Shown here: piece by piece, positions 39,701 through 49,270 of the stretch | How the letters are laid out: the number at the start of each line of letters is the position of its first letter | Numbering within the stretch: the first letter of the stretch is position 1 | NCBI GenBank assembly: GCA_946965045.2 | Contig: OX337231.1 | Location: 2,046,001-2,110,000 of the forward strand | Origin: Epithemia pelagica | Lineage: Eukaryota; Bacillariophyta; Bacillariophyceae; Surirellales; Surirellaceae | Length of the DNA stretch: 64,000 nt | Direction of reading: 5' to 3' | Notes under the pieces: model-generated | Databases searched by the model: none | What the model was told of the DNA's origin: nothing | The model's input: the letters and a program-made list of their open reading frames with translations, nothing else | Made by a program: the position numbers and the translations under genes

Positions 39701-42700
39701 ATTTTCAGCAGTCCCGATGGTTCCGTTACGACAGCCCTCCATATGGTTGGATTTGTGGATGACACAAGCGGCAGCGTGAATGACTTTCTCCGAGAACAAC
39801 CTGCTACACCAGATTACTATATTGCAAAGGCACAAGAGGATGCACAGCGATGGAACAATCTACTTAGTTTGTCAGGTGGAGCCCTCAATGTGGAGAAATG
39901 CTCTTATCATTTCATGCACTACACCTTCAATGTGGACGGACTAGCCTCTTTACAATCAGGCACCTTTGGCCCCCAAATTTCAATTCAATTTCACGGTTCC
40001 GAGCAAAATACACCCATCAAACAACTTTCTTCGTATCGCAGTCACAAAACTTTGGGAGTCCAGAAATCCCCTCACTGCACAGACAAGGGACTCTTTCTCG
40101 CTCTGGCAAAAAAGAACCGAGCACACACCTCCGTTATGGCTACGAGTCCCTTCTCGCGAACCGACGCATGGGCTTATTACCATGCCATATACTTACCCAG
40201 TATTTGCTACCCAATGCCCTCATCTACCTTGTCGGACGCACATTGCGACGCGCTTCAAGTTCAATTCAAGAAAGCTTTCCTTCCAAAATATGGCTTCAAT
40301 CGGCATATGCCTAATGCCGTAGTCTACGGTCCTAACGAACTTGGTGGAATTGGCTTAAGAACGTTATCCGTTGAACGAGGCATCTCGCAAACATACCTAT
40401 TGTTGGCGTGTCTTCGATCCCCAGGCGTCCCCGCAAAGCTTGCTAACATTGCCATCTCATGGGCACAGTTCTTAGCTGGCACAAGTGTGTCGATTTTCGA
40501 AGACGTCACCACTTCACTTCCTCATCTCGCGCCAATGCAATGGATCCCACAGGTTCGCAAGTTTCTCCACTCTACAAGCTGCCAGATTGAACTAGAGACC
40601 AAATTTCTCCCCCCTTTACAACGCGACAACGACCGCTATCTGATGGATATTGTACTCGAGTCACAAATCTTTACCAAGGCCGAACTTTTGCTGGTGAATG
40701 CATGCCGCATATACATGGGCGTCACTCTCCTAAGTGATATTACTACTCCTGACGGGACTAAACTTTCCAAGTTTGTGCTCGAACACCGACAGGACACCTT
40801 CTCTACTCACAACGGACTTCTACCTTACCAAGAACTACCTGGACCTCGCGCTTGGACTCAATGGAACAAGATGCTTAACCTTATCCGGGAACCAGGAGAA
40901 CAACATCTGTCCATTCCACCACTCGGACACTGGATAGTTCATGGACACGAGACATACCGCCGTTGGTTTTACTTCGTTGATTGCCAGAGTTCCACTCTAT
41001 TCGTCGCTAACGGCGACAACTCTTTTTGCCATTACTGGTACCAGCATCCTTTCTTTTTACCCACATCTCAAGTCTCCCCACGACCACCGTCAACATCTGT
41101 TCCTGTTCATGTTGCTCAGTCCGGACCGGCCCTTGTCTTGTCACCATGTCGCCCCCAACTCATTCCGCAGAGTCCGCCTCCTCCACAAAGCTTCTCCGCT
41201 TACGTCCAAACTCTGAAACAATGGGATCAGCATCTTCTCGCCAAAGTCGACCTTATCCAAACCGTGGAAACAATACAACAATACTTTCAGTCCTCGACAG
41301 TTCGTCTTTTTCTCTGCAGTGATGGCTCCGCCGCTTTGTTCAGAGGAAAATTTGGTTGTATCTGTAGTACTGATACTGGACAACGGCTTTTCAAACTACA
41401 TGGACCTGCACCAGGATTCCGCACCTCGTCGTTTCGCTCTGAAAGCTACGGAATGCTTGCTCTCTTCCGGACCATACTACATCTTACTACCTATTACCGA
41501 CTGAGTTTTCCCCCCCCCATTGCATTTTCTACACCGACTCTCAGAGTTTGATCAAGACGGTGGAGAAACGATTAGAGTGGACATACGACTTCCCGTATTC
41601 TACCATGGAAGCTGATTGGGACATCCAACAATCGATTACTACTTCCTTACAGCAATTTCCTGAGATTCCACAATTTCTTCACGTCAGAGGACACCAAGAC
41701 CGTTTTCATGCATACTCTACGTTACCTCTTACCGCTCAGCTGAATGTCGACGCAGACCGCCTGGCCAATTTGTACGACTATCCTCCTGATATTTCTCCGA
41801 TCCGAGTTCCGTTGATTACTGGTTGTTGCGCCCTACTTCACACCCCTCAAGGTACAGTCAATTCCAATTATCGGACGACCTTGCGCTATTTAGCAACTTG
41901 GCAACCGCTGCGACACTATCTTTGCAATAAGTATGACTGGGATATCGATACTTTTGAGTCTGTGGATTGGACTTCTCACGGCCGCGCTCTCCGAGCTTCT
42001 TTCCATCGCCGCCAATTTCATATCAAGTTTCTTCATGACTGGCTCCCCCTCGGCTACCTTCGATCCCGTTACGCTGTGTATTACTCTGACTCTTGCCCGC
42101 TATGCACTCCACCTGTTATCGAGACGCGTACCCACTTTCTCCGCTGCCCACATCGCCCTTGGAAAGGTCCCCTCTTCGACGATCTTGATAAATTTTGGCG
42201 CCTCCAATATCTCGACCCCTTCCTCCGACTATTGTTGGTGGAAATCCTACAGTCATGGCTCGGCAATGTCTCACCGACGTTTCCTACTCTTTCCCCATCA
42301 TACCAACTTCTGATTACTCAACAACGTCGAATTGGATTAGATCAACTTTTCTTTGGACGCTTTTCTACTCAATGGCAAGTTCTTCAAGACTCGTATCTTT
42401 CCTCAACAAACCAGAAATCTCGTTCGGTATCGGGCTCCCACTTTGTCACTGGTTCTATAAAGGTTCTATGGACACATGTCCACGCCCTTTGGCTCAAGCG
42501 GAACCATAATCTACACGGCGATACCCCACAAACTATCGAAGCTGCGTCCTACGCTCAAGCCCAACGCGAAGTTATTGCTCTTTACGAGTACCGCCACCAA
42601 CTTCCCCCCTCTGACCGGGACATCTTTTATTCCTCTACCACCGCCCATTTCGAGGCGGAAACGACTGCATTCTCACTCCGCTCTTGGATCAACACCTGGC

Positions 42701-42735
42701 GTCCTGTTATTCTCAGGACTGCTCCACTCTCTTAA
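36755..42735 (+). pseudogene. LINE ORF2: EEP endonuclease, RT, RNase H (one stop, one frameshift)
   Basis: The EEP endonuclease has 'GCNPNGFK', 'FYETNID' (catalytic Glu), 'ILLLGDFNEAL', 'RIDYAL' and 'NDHR'. It is cut by a TAA at 37433-37435, in the same frame as the following segment and explainable as CAA to TAA. RT has 'FGGVPGRDAVIPTL', 'LDYDATACYDRI', 'GSGQGAGNSPAIW' and the catalytic 'GFVDD' near 39750. RNase H has 'CSDGSAALF', 'SESYGMLALF' and 'YTDSQSLI', and later 'VDADRLA'. Within it the frame shifts at the C9 run 41510-41518: the frame before reads to TGA at about 41551, while 'TDSQSLI' and everything after lie in the next frame. The C-terminus carries a 'CPLC...H...C' knuckle. This copy cannot make one full ORF2 protein. 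Confidence 0.88.
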
Positions 42736-42882
42736 CCGACTTTCTTCTTTTCACCCACCAGTACTCCCAGTTCCATTCCTTGTTTAGTCCTCGCTTCACA
42801 TCTTGTGTGGAGCCGGGCGCGTCGGTCGACGCTACCCTAGCGGGTGCGCGCGGCAGCGTTAAAATAGATTGTGTCTTTTTTT
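42736..42882 (+). other. LINE 3' UTR with two-tier stem-loop
   Basis: GCCG-GG-CGCG (42812-42821) can pair with CGCG-CGGC (42847-42854). Inside, CGCTA (42830-42834) pairs perfectly with TAGCG (42838-42842) around a CCC loop. The structure is about 25 bp from the 3' end, where LINE reverse transcriptases often recognise their RNA. The element ends in an oligo(T) run (from about 42876). Confidence 0.5.
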
Positions 42883-42900
42883 TTGCATTATCACAAGAGC
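42883..42900. repeat. Target-site duplication, right copy
   Basis: Exact 18-bp match to 34561-34578. The first two T's may belong to the element's oligo(T) end, so the true duplication could be 16-18 bp. Confidence 0.92.
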
Positions 42901-44981
42901 TTTAAGGAGCAATTGATTCCTTGCAAGGCAGACAACAAAACACAACGACAAACGTGAAAAACATCAGTTCCTCGACTTCATAGGGACCAGGTGCACGACC
43001 GTTAAGTGATGAGACTCCTATGCCAAAGACTCGCATTTTTCAATAGAAGCAGTATCTTTCAGGTTGAATTTCTCGCCGCGTTGGGACCAGGTGCATGAAT
43101 GATGAGCCAGTACGGATATGTACTGAGACTGGTCAAAAGGAGCTTTGCATTATCTCGAACAAAGTAGTCCCTTTATGGCATGTAAATAGTGGCCTAGCAT
43201 TATGGCACGACACGAGACCATGATGGCCCCAAAAACACATGGGAATAGAGGTCCTGCTGTCGATACACTCCGTTACTACTGTTATGTATATTGTGTACCA
43301 TTAGGTGTCGAAACAATGAATGATAAGAGCCATACATCCCTCTGAGATGCTTCGTTCGAAATGGTGAGGCGTTGCTTCCGTATGGCCGTGCCACGAGGCA
43401 TGGTGCCTGTGAACCAGCTCCACAATAGACTCAACCTTCATATTTTGGCCATGCAGATGTATCCTACGCTTTTGGTTAGAGGCCTATGACTCGCCCGACA
43501 GGTACCAAGTGTCAAAATAGGTGCACAACAACAGGTGCAACACCGAGGTCCGTGTTGTTATAGCGATGGATGGAATGAGATATGCCTGCCGACTAGAAAC
43601 AGGTTATTTTTCTACCAGAGAAAGGGTGTTTCAACGAAATTACAACCTCAAAAACGCTCCCGCTAGGGGGTGCTTTATGGCGGAGGGTAGCTCTTGCTAC
43701 TCCTAGTCGTTCCTTGTCTCATTCCATGCTGGACGCGTTGAGACTCTTTTCGAACAAAATACTCCTAGTACCTTTACAGTGGGGGACAGCTCTTGCTAGT
43801 TGCTCCTTGTCTCATTCCTGTTGGAAGGGCCCCGAGCTGTCCCGAGAGCGACGACCTGGAACTGCTCCTGAAAGCTGAAAGGTAAGGAACAAGTACCATG
43901 TGGCACGACCGAACGCGCTTGTTGTTCTCGTTTAGTTGATGGCGAATGCATCTTCGTGTCGCTGGTCTCTCAAGTGCAATTGCGATATGTTCAGATGTTC
44001 TCAATACCCTTCTGGAATGGAACTGGTTCCATCGACTTCTGCACTTGCATCTATGAGAGAACCATAAAGTGAAAGTGGAAAGTGACGTCAAGTGACTGTA
44101 ATGCGATCATCCTTCTCCGACATTGACATCTCTCCAACACACGCAATAGAACGCGCGTCTCGGTCGGGTCTTTGATGGATGACGTTTTATCAATACGCGA
44201 AGCAAGTCAAAGATGTCTTCTTGTCGCCTTCTCGTCCTTCTCCGATATAAACTCTCTGAGACTTTTATATCAGTTTATGGTCTTTTTGTTTTTCATAATT
44301 TCTATCTTGGTGTTGGGTCTACTTTCTGATCACTTTCTGGTTTCATGAGCCAGAAAGGCTCGTATGTGTTCTCGTTCCCCCAAGTCGACGGACGTCAGTC
44401 GCGAAGAAGGACACATCATCGGGCATCGGAAAAGAGAACCCAAACGAAAATTGCGAACGCGCAAGCGCAGTGACCAGTGACGAGGAAGGTGGGTCAGTGT
44501 TCTCTCGCACGACTACCACAACGGGATTGCAATTTTCTACCCAACCTATCCCCTCTTTCATTCGCCATCGATGTCATGGCAAGTTTTTGGCCTTGTGCCA
44601 AGACCCCCCTGTCCCAATCTTGGACAGTCGTAATGCTTCAAAGCGCTATGCGCTCTCCGCTTTGTCGAAGAAGGTGTGTGTCCCTTTCAAGGACACTTCA
44701 GGTACGTGTCGATCTCTCGTTTGAAATCCATGAAATCGCCAAGTCCACCGACACAAAAGTTTACTCCCCTTACCCTCAAACCTTCTCTCTTCAAAAACTT
44801 GACCAGATGCATCAATGCCAGACAACTCTACCTAGAAATGTACCATTAGGAATTCTAATCCTTTAAAGGTTTATCTTATGCGTTGTTATGTACAAAAGTA
44901 AAATACAATATGCAGACACACTTGTCCAGAATATAGCGTTGGTTCGTTTCATGCATCACATAATAATACAAATAGAATGTG
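42901..44981. other. Intergenic with decayed repeats
   Basis: Two kilobases without a supported gene. Inside are an inverted relic of the LRR-unit promoter (43624-43674) and a pair of local direct repeats (43689-43733 and 43788-43826) sharing AGCTCTTGCT and CTCCTTGTCTCATTCC-like words. A 129-codon plus ORF at 44477-44866 has no recognisable features. Confidence 0.4.
43624..43674 (-). repeat. Diverged inverted relic of the LRR-unit promoter
   Basis: On the minus strand this segment ends with ATTTCGTTGAAACACCC, a 17-base perfect match to copy A (1116-1132). TTTGAGGTTGTA stands where the LRR units have TTTGAGGGTGTG, and a GC box (CCCCCTAGCGGG) stands in place of the first palindromic box. It lacks the 6-bp GATTTC duplication present in all three LRR units. 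No LRR coding sequence accompanies it. Confidence 0.55.
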
Positions 44982-46181
44982 TTAATCCTTGCTTTCCACC
45001 AAGGCATCTTCAATAATGGCTTGCATGGCCAAATCATTGTCCTTTTCTTCATTGTAGGCCAATCCTTCCATTTGTCTTCGGATTCGTAACAAGGTTCGTA
45101 GAATTTTGTAGCGGCGAATCGCCCATTTGCTATGATCTTCTTCCGCCTTGCCATGATCCAACAAATCGTAAACGTCTTGTTCCAATCGTCGCGTAATATC
45201 TTGCAAATCGTGCTGGGCAGAAGGTGCGGATGCCAAGACGGAATCAATCCGTTTGTTGGTTTCGCACGACTTTTGCAAAATCCGGTAACACACCCGGCTC
45301 GTCAAGTCATGCTCTTCATCCTCCTCATCGTCTTGCCCAAAATCTGAAGTTTCTTGCAAAATTTGCGTGGCATACTTGTCCCACAACTGTCGATAACTCA
45401 TACCCGAGGCTTGAAAGGTTCCATACTTGCAAAATTGCCGAACGCCATCAAAGACCGAGGCGGCAATCCGGGCTGGCAAGACACTGCGTTCCCGAGCATA
45501 CTTTTTGGCTGCCACTCGAGCCCGATAGGCCAGGGGCGCCAAGTCTTCACTGCTCACACCGTGACAATGATAGAGTTCCAACAAGGCTCGCGGCAACAAG
45601 GTCTTGTACAACCGGCGGGTCGTAGAAGCATCCAAATCGCCCCACAGCGCATTCCGATTCCGCCCAAAGGTATCGCGAAGGCCTTCCACGGTGGTAAAAC
45701 AGGCGGCCCAGGCTTCCTTGGCCGAGGTGGTGGCGTTGGCCAGCAAGGTCATGGGGAGAACTCCGAGCGAGGGAGACGCTGTTCGCCAGGGATGATTCGT
45801 AAAGGAGGAAGCTTGCGACTGAAATTGTTTGGACAGTTGTTGTTGTTTGTGTTTTCGTGCCAACATTCGTTCTTGTTCATCTTGCCATCGCAACCAGGCC
45901 ATGTGATGAGGAGGAGGGGGAATCGTAGTGGAAGCCGACAAGCGTGTTGTAGGATGATGAGGGTTGTTGGATGGTCTGTGGCGTTGTCGTCGTTTGCTGG
46001 TTATTTCTTGTTCATCGTGCAGTTGCAAGAGAGCGGGAGGCAACACGGTGGAGGCGGATAAGCGAGTGGTAGCACGAGGATGCACTACAGGAGACGCGGT
46101 GAAACCGGATACCGGCTCCAACAGGACAGCCGTGGCCGCCGCAGCAGCCAGGGCGCAACAATAAAAGAGCCGATATCTCAT
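44982..46181 (-). CDS. Plastid-targeted protein of unknown function (399 aa)
   Basis: I take the ATG at 46181-46179 because it opens a signal peptide: 'MRYRLFYCC' then an Ala/Val/Leu helix (residues 8-21) and 'EPVSGFTASP', a fair diatom plastid-entry site (Phe at about 27). A longer in-frame start at 46382 would bury it. A basic, Pro/His/Ser-rich transit region with two 'TTRLSAST' repeats follows (residues 35-90). The mature part (about 130-399) is mainly alpha-helical, with 'LLPRALLELYHCHGVSSEDLAPLAYRARVAAKKYARERS', an acidic loop 'DDEEDEEHD' near 310 and a coiled-coil-like C-terminus. It resembles uncharacterised algal plastid proteins in overall style, but no family is recognised. Confidence 0.7.
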   Translation of the reverse strand: MRYRLFYCCALAAAAATAVLLEPVSGFTASPVVHPRATTRLSASTVLPPALLQLHDEQEITSKRRQRHRPSNNPHHPTTRLSASTTIPPPPHHMAWLRWQDEQERMLARKHKQQQLSKQFQSQASSFTNHPWRTASPSLGVLPMTLLANATTSAKEAWAACFTTVEGLRDTFGRNRNALWGDLDASTTRRLYKTLLPRALLELYHCHGVSSEDLAPLAYRARVAAKKYARERSVLPARIAASVFDGVRQFCKYGTFQASGMSYRQLWDKYATQILQETSDFGQDDEEDEEHDLTSRVCYRILQKSCETNKRIDSVLASAPSAQHDLQDITRRLEQDVYDLLDHGKAEEDHSKWAIRRYKILRTLLRIRRQMEGLAYNEEKDNDLAMQAIIEDALVESKD

Positions 46182-46451
46182 GGCCGTGTATTGGTGGAGG
46201 GGTGCTGCTGGTCTTTCGATCGAAGGGTGATGCATGTTTGATGATAAGATTTTCATTGAGAAGAAACGACACCCAACTTCACTTCGGTGATGGGATGTCA
46301 GTCCAACGCGAAAGACTACAATGGAATATTGTGACCGAAAGAATGAATCTTGATTGATCTCTCTTCTCTCACCCGAAGCCAATCGACAACACCGTGTCAG
46401 AGAGAAGGAAATTGTGTGTTGGTTGAGGGTTGAGGGGCACCAGCAACAACA

Positions 46452-46580
46452 ATGGCCGTAAGTTTTATGGAATTTGAGTTGAGTGATGAAAGGGACCCAC
46501 TGCCACTACGAGTACTGGCTGCGCTCTTTGGTATTCTTTCGTTTGCAGTACCACATTGGTTTAATTTGCGCCTCGCGTAA
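46452..46580 (+). CDS. Possible 42-codon small membrane ORF
   Basis: The ATG at 46452 (ACAACAATGGCC, good context) opens 42 codons with a plausible single transmembrane helix, 'VLAALFGILSFAVPHW' (residues 22-37). It lies divergently, 270 bp upstream of the plastid protein gene. An alternative reading is also possible: ATGGCC is followed directly by GTAAGT, and TTTCGTTTGCAG lies at about 46538-46549. Splicing there would join ATGGCC to another frame that stays open to 46743 (about 66 residues). Neither product is recognised; one or both may be spurious. Confidence 0.25.
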   Translation: MAVSFMEFELSDERDPLPLRVLAALFGILSFAVPHWFNLRLA

Positions 46581-46743
46581 ATGTCCGAGTTCGGTGACAA
46601 GCCCGGGCACAAACACGGCGCAACTACAATTGGAAAGATTCCATCCGGAAGATTCCTCCGCCAGACGGTTGGAGGAACCGAAAACGAATCAAAAGCACTC
46701 GCTTCACCAGTTGGATGACCCACGCGTTCTTTGGGACTCTTGA

Positions 46744-47828
46744 AACGTGCGCATCATTGACACCATTCGACCGGATGGTCCATGACATTTCGCAGGTGCA
46801 TGACATTTCCCAGCGCACCAAATCTCATCATCTTCCCCCAAACACATGACGAGGTGCTCGGTTGGTGAAAGCGTAAGAACGATGGAAAGTCGAGTCATTG
46901 TCCACGTCACCTAATGGGTGTCAATGGATCCATGACGCGCTGATTTGGATACCCTTTCCACACCTCATCGTCTAAATAAAAATATTTAATCGATGGTTCT
47001 ACGAATGACTCGGAATGCAACAGAAATGGGTTGTACCTTTGAACCTGCTCCCTATCGGAGAAAAAGATACCTTTTTCGACGGACAGGCGCTTTCCCCAGG
47101 TCGAGATCGAGAGCATCAATAGCAAGTAGAATTGGAACTAGGAGTAGGCACTCCGTTTGACTTCCACTTCATTTATTTGCTCCTACTCGTAGAAACTAAA
47201 TCGATCTTTTCTGATCCGCTCCCAACAACGTCTCTCATGTCGGCTTGGGGAGTTCCCAAACCAGCTTCGTCCTAAAAGGAAAGGAATCCACACTACGTTT
47301 GCTCTTGGGGTAGGAGAGCTACCTGTCGAACCACCCAACAGCAACAGCCACATCCACGACGACAGAGCGACTCATAGCAGTCAGTTCCATGCGAGAAACG
47401 CATGCCTTGCAATCAAGACAACAGCCGCTATGACTGAAACGGCATCACCGCCTAGTTTTTTGTCCTCTACAAGCCGGCTCCATCCCCTGCCCCTCCTCAT
47501 TCCAGTCAATTCCAGATATTTTGCGGGAACTCCTCCATTGCCATTGAGATGAAGTACCACAATATTCGTGTCATCGCCTACCTACCGAACGATTTATGTG
47601 AGAACCTACAGCCTACAACATGGCACCGAAACCCACTCATCGATCTTTTCCAGTCGCACTCAGGATCTTTTGGATCTTTTCGGGCATGGCAATGAACTTG
47701 GAGCTCCGATGGGTACTTTGCCAAGCGTGACACCCCCTCCCAAGAAAATGCATGTGCGCATTTCTCGACCTTCCAAAGAGAAGCACCATGAACTCATCTC
47801 CCTGTTCCAATTGGTGAAACAAAGCAAC
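46744..47828. other. Intergenic
   Basis: About 1.1 kb upstream of RING copy 2. Its right part (about 47670-47760) is conserved with the fossil at 34260-34345 and is open in frame with the RING gene, so it may be a 5' UTR or an N-terminal extension starting at ATG 47709. Nothing else recognised. Confidence 0.4.
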
Positions 47829-49070
47829 ATGACAACCATTCTTGTGGAATTCGTTCTAGTTCATGTACGTTTGGATGGTGGCAATCGCTACCTGGCTCAC
47901 AAAAGCACAGGCGATACACTCTTGATGGAAGTAGACCTCGAGACGACCACAATTTCCGACTGTGCCAACTGGATCTCGGACCAAATTCAACGTCCCCGGC
48001 ATTATTTTGCCCAAGTCTCCCTTCTGTTGGGAGATTACGGTCGCCACATCTACCAAGCCCGGGGTCACAGTCGAGAATTCCGAACAATCTTGGACAACGA
48101 TGACGACGACAACAAGACTTCTGACAAGGACTTTTTGAGAAACTATCTTTGTCACGATCGACCCATTGTGGTTCGATTCGAGGCGACAAGTCAACCGGTG
48201 ATCTTGAATTTAAGATACTACGATACATCCATGCGAACCATACGCTTGCCCTTGATGTTCCAGAACTCGCCAATCCTTGATATCAAGAACGAGATTTGGT
48301 CGTCGCTCCACATTTCACCGGATGCACAACGCCTCTGTAACGACTTTGAAGAACGCCTACCTGACGCTGACACCCTGTCCAGGTATGAAATTGAATCGGG
48401 ATGTACGCTTCATGTAATGCAGGAGCAAACTGGTGGGGGTTGTGCGTTTGTCGATGTCACACAGTCGTCCGCACTCCGTACTGATTCATGGAACGAGGAT
48501 GCGCCCCGTTGGAGAGAGGTGGAACCGGGTCTTTGTCTCGAAGGCATTTGCCGAAACCCTGCATGCTGTGCCTACCGTGAAATGGTTGTTGCCAATATGG
48601 AATTCCAAAATCTTGACTTGGCCAAGAAACCAAAGGTCTGTTGTCCCATGTGTCGCCATCAATTTCAACCAATCAAGCCCGGTTTCAACCATTGTTTCTG
48701 GAAAATCAGTGCAGTCAAAAAGTCGTCTCCAGAATCCGTGTTTCACACTCCATGGAAACGAACGGGAGATGAATATACGACCTATGATGAAGCAGCAGCT
48801 GGAATGAGTGTGTTTACCCGTCTCCAGATATTTGTGCGTCCACTCCACATGAAGAACCACCACGACTCACCCTACCGGCCTAAAAAACCTCGTGTTTCTC
48901 CCGTTCCTTGCTCTATATGCCTAAAAGAAGTGCAGGGCTATTACGGTCATACAACTCCCTCTGGTTGTCAACATGTGTTTCATGACGATTGCTGGGAGAG
49001 TTGGAAGGACAAGCGGACCACAAAGGGCAAAGAGCCGACAACGACCTGTCCGATTTGTTGCACTGCCTAG
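47829..49070 (+). CDS. RING-H2 protein with degenerate ubiquitin-like domain, copy 2 (413 aa)
   Basis: Paralogue of 32447-33694 on the opposite strand. The N-domain ('VEFVLVHV', '[15 protein letters not shown]', 'FLLGDYGR' versus 'LLLGDYGRH'), the Cys-rich middle domain ('[18 protein letters not shown]', 'CPMC', 'PGFNHCFWK', '[22 protein letters not shown]') and the C-terminal RING-H2 ('CSICLKEV...CQHVFHDDCWESWK...CPIC') are well kept. The ubiquitin segment is strongly diverged and ends in 'EQTGGG' instead of LRLRGG, so processing or conjugation through that terminus is not expected. I start at 47829 by alignment with copy 1; in-frame ATGs at 47709 and 47749 would add up to 40 residues. Probably an E3 ligase. 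Confidence 0.8.
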   Translation: MTTILVEFVLVHVRLDGGNRYLAHKSTGDTLLMEVDLETTTISDCANWISDQIQRPRHYFAQVSLLLGDYGRHIYQARGHSREFRTILDNDDDDNKTSDKDFLRNYLCHDRPIVVRFEATSQPVILNLRYYDTSMRTIRLPLMFQNSPILDIKNEIWSSLHISPDAQRLCNDFEERLPDADTLSRYEIESGCTLHVMQEQTGGGCAFVDVTQSSALRTDSWNEDAPRWREVEPGLCLEGICRNPACCAYREMVVANMEFQNLDLAKKPKVCCPMCRHQFQPIKPGFNHCFWKISAVKKSSPESVFHTPWKRTGDEYTTYDEAAAGMSVFTRLQIFVRPLHMKNHHDSPYRPKKPRVSPVPCSICLKEVQGYYGHTTPSGCQHVFHDDCWESWKDKRTTKGKEPTTTCPICCTA

Positions 49071-49270
49071 ATCTATCTCTTCCACCCACTTGTGGGCTCT
49101 TTGTCGACCTACCGACGGTCGTTGCCATGATGACAACATTCTGGTTTGTCTCAATGCGACGTTCCATGTGAAAACATTGGCACGTCATATAGTTGAGTTT
49201 GTCCTGTGTGTTTTATGTAAGTGAGTAAAAGACGAACAGACAACCATAGAATAAAATAATTTTTGGTCGA
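49071..49270. other. Convergent 3' intergenic region
   Basis: 200-bp gap between converging genes; AT-rich near 49245-49275, where both transcripts probably end. Confidence 0.4.

Larger units (their letters stand above)
34579..42882 (+). mobile_element. Full-length EEP/RT/RNase H non-LTR retrotransposon
   Basis: An 8.3-kb plus-strand element bounded by the 18-bp direct repeats. Order: 152-bp 5' UTR, ORF1 (34731-36758), ORF2 (36755-42735; esterase-type endonuclease, RT, RNase H, Cys/His tail), then a 147-bp 3' UTR with a GC-rich stem-loop and a short oligo(T) end instead of poly(A). The perfect duplication and full length point to recent insertion. ORF2 has a premature TAA and a homopolymer frameshift. 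It is unrelated to the RLE-type LINE at 10.9-18.2 kb. Confidence 0.9.

Noticed and set aside
34579-42882. LTR retrotransposon or virus-like element
   Set aside because: No long terminal repeats, protease, integrase or capsid motifs. The esterase endonuclease, RT order and short target duplication define a LINE.
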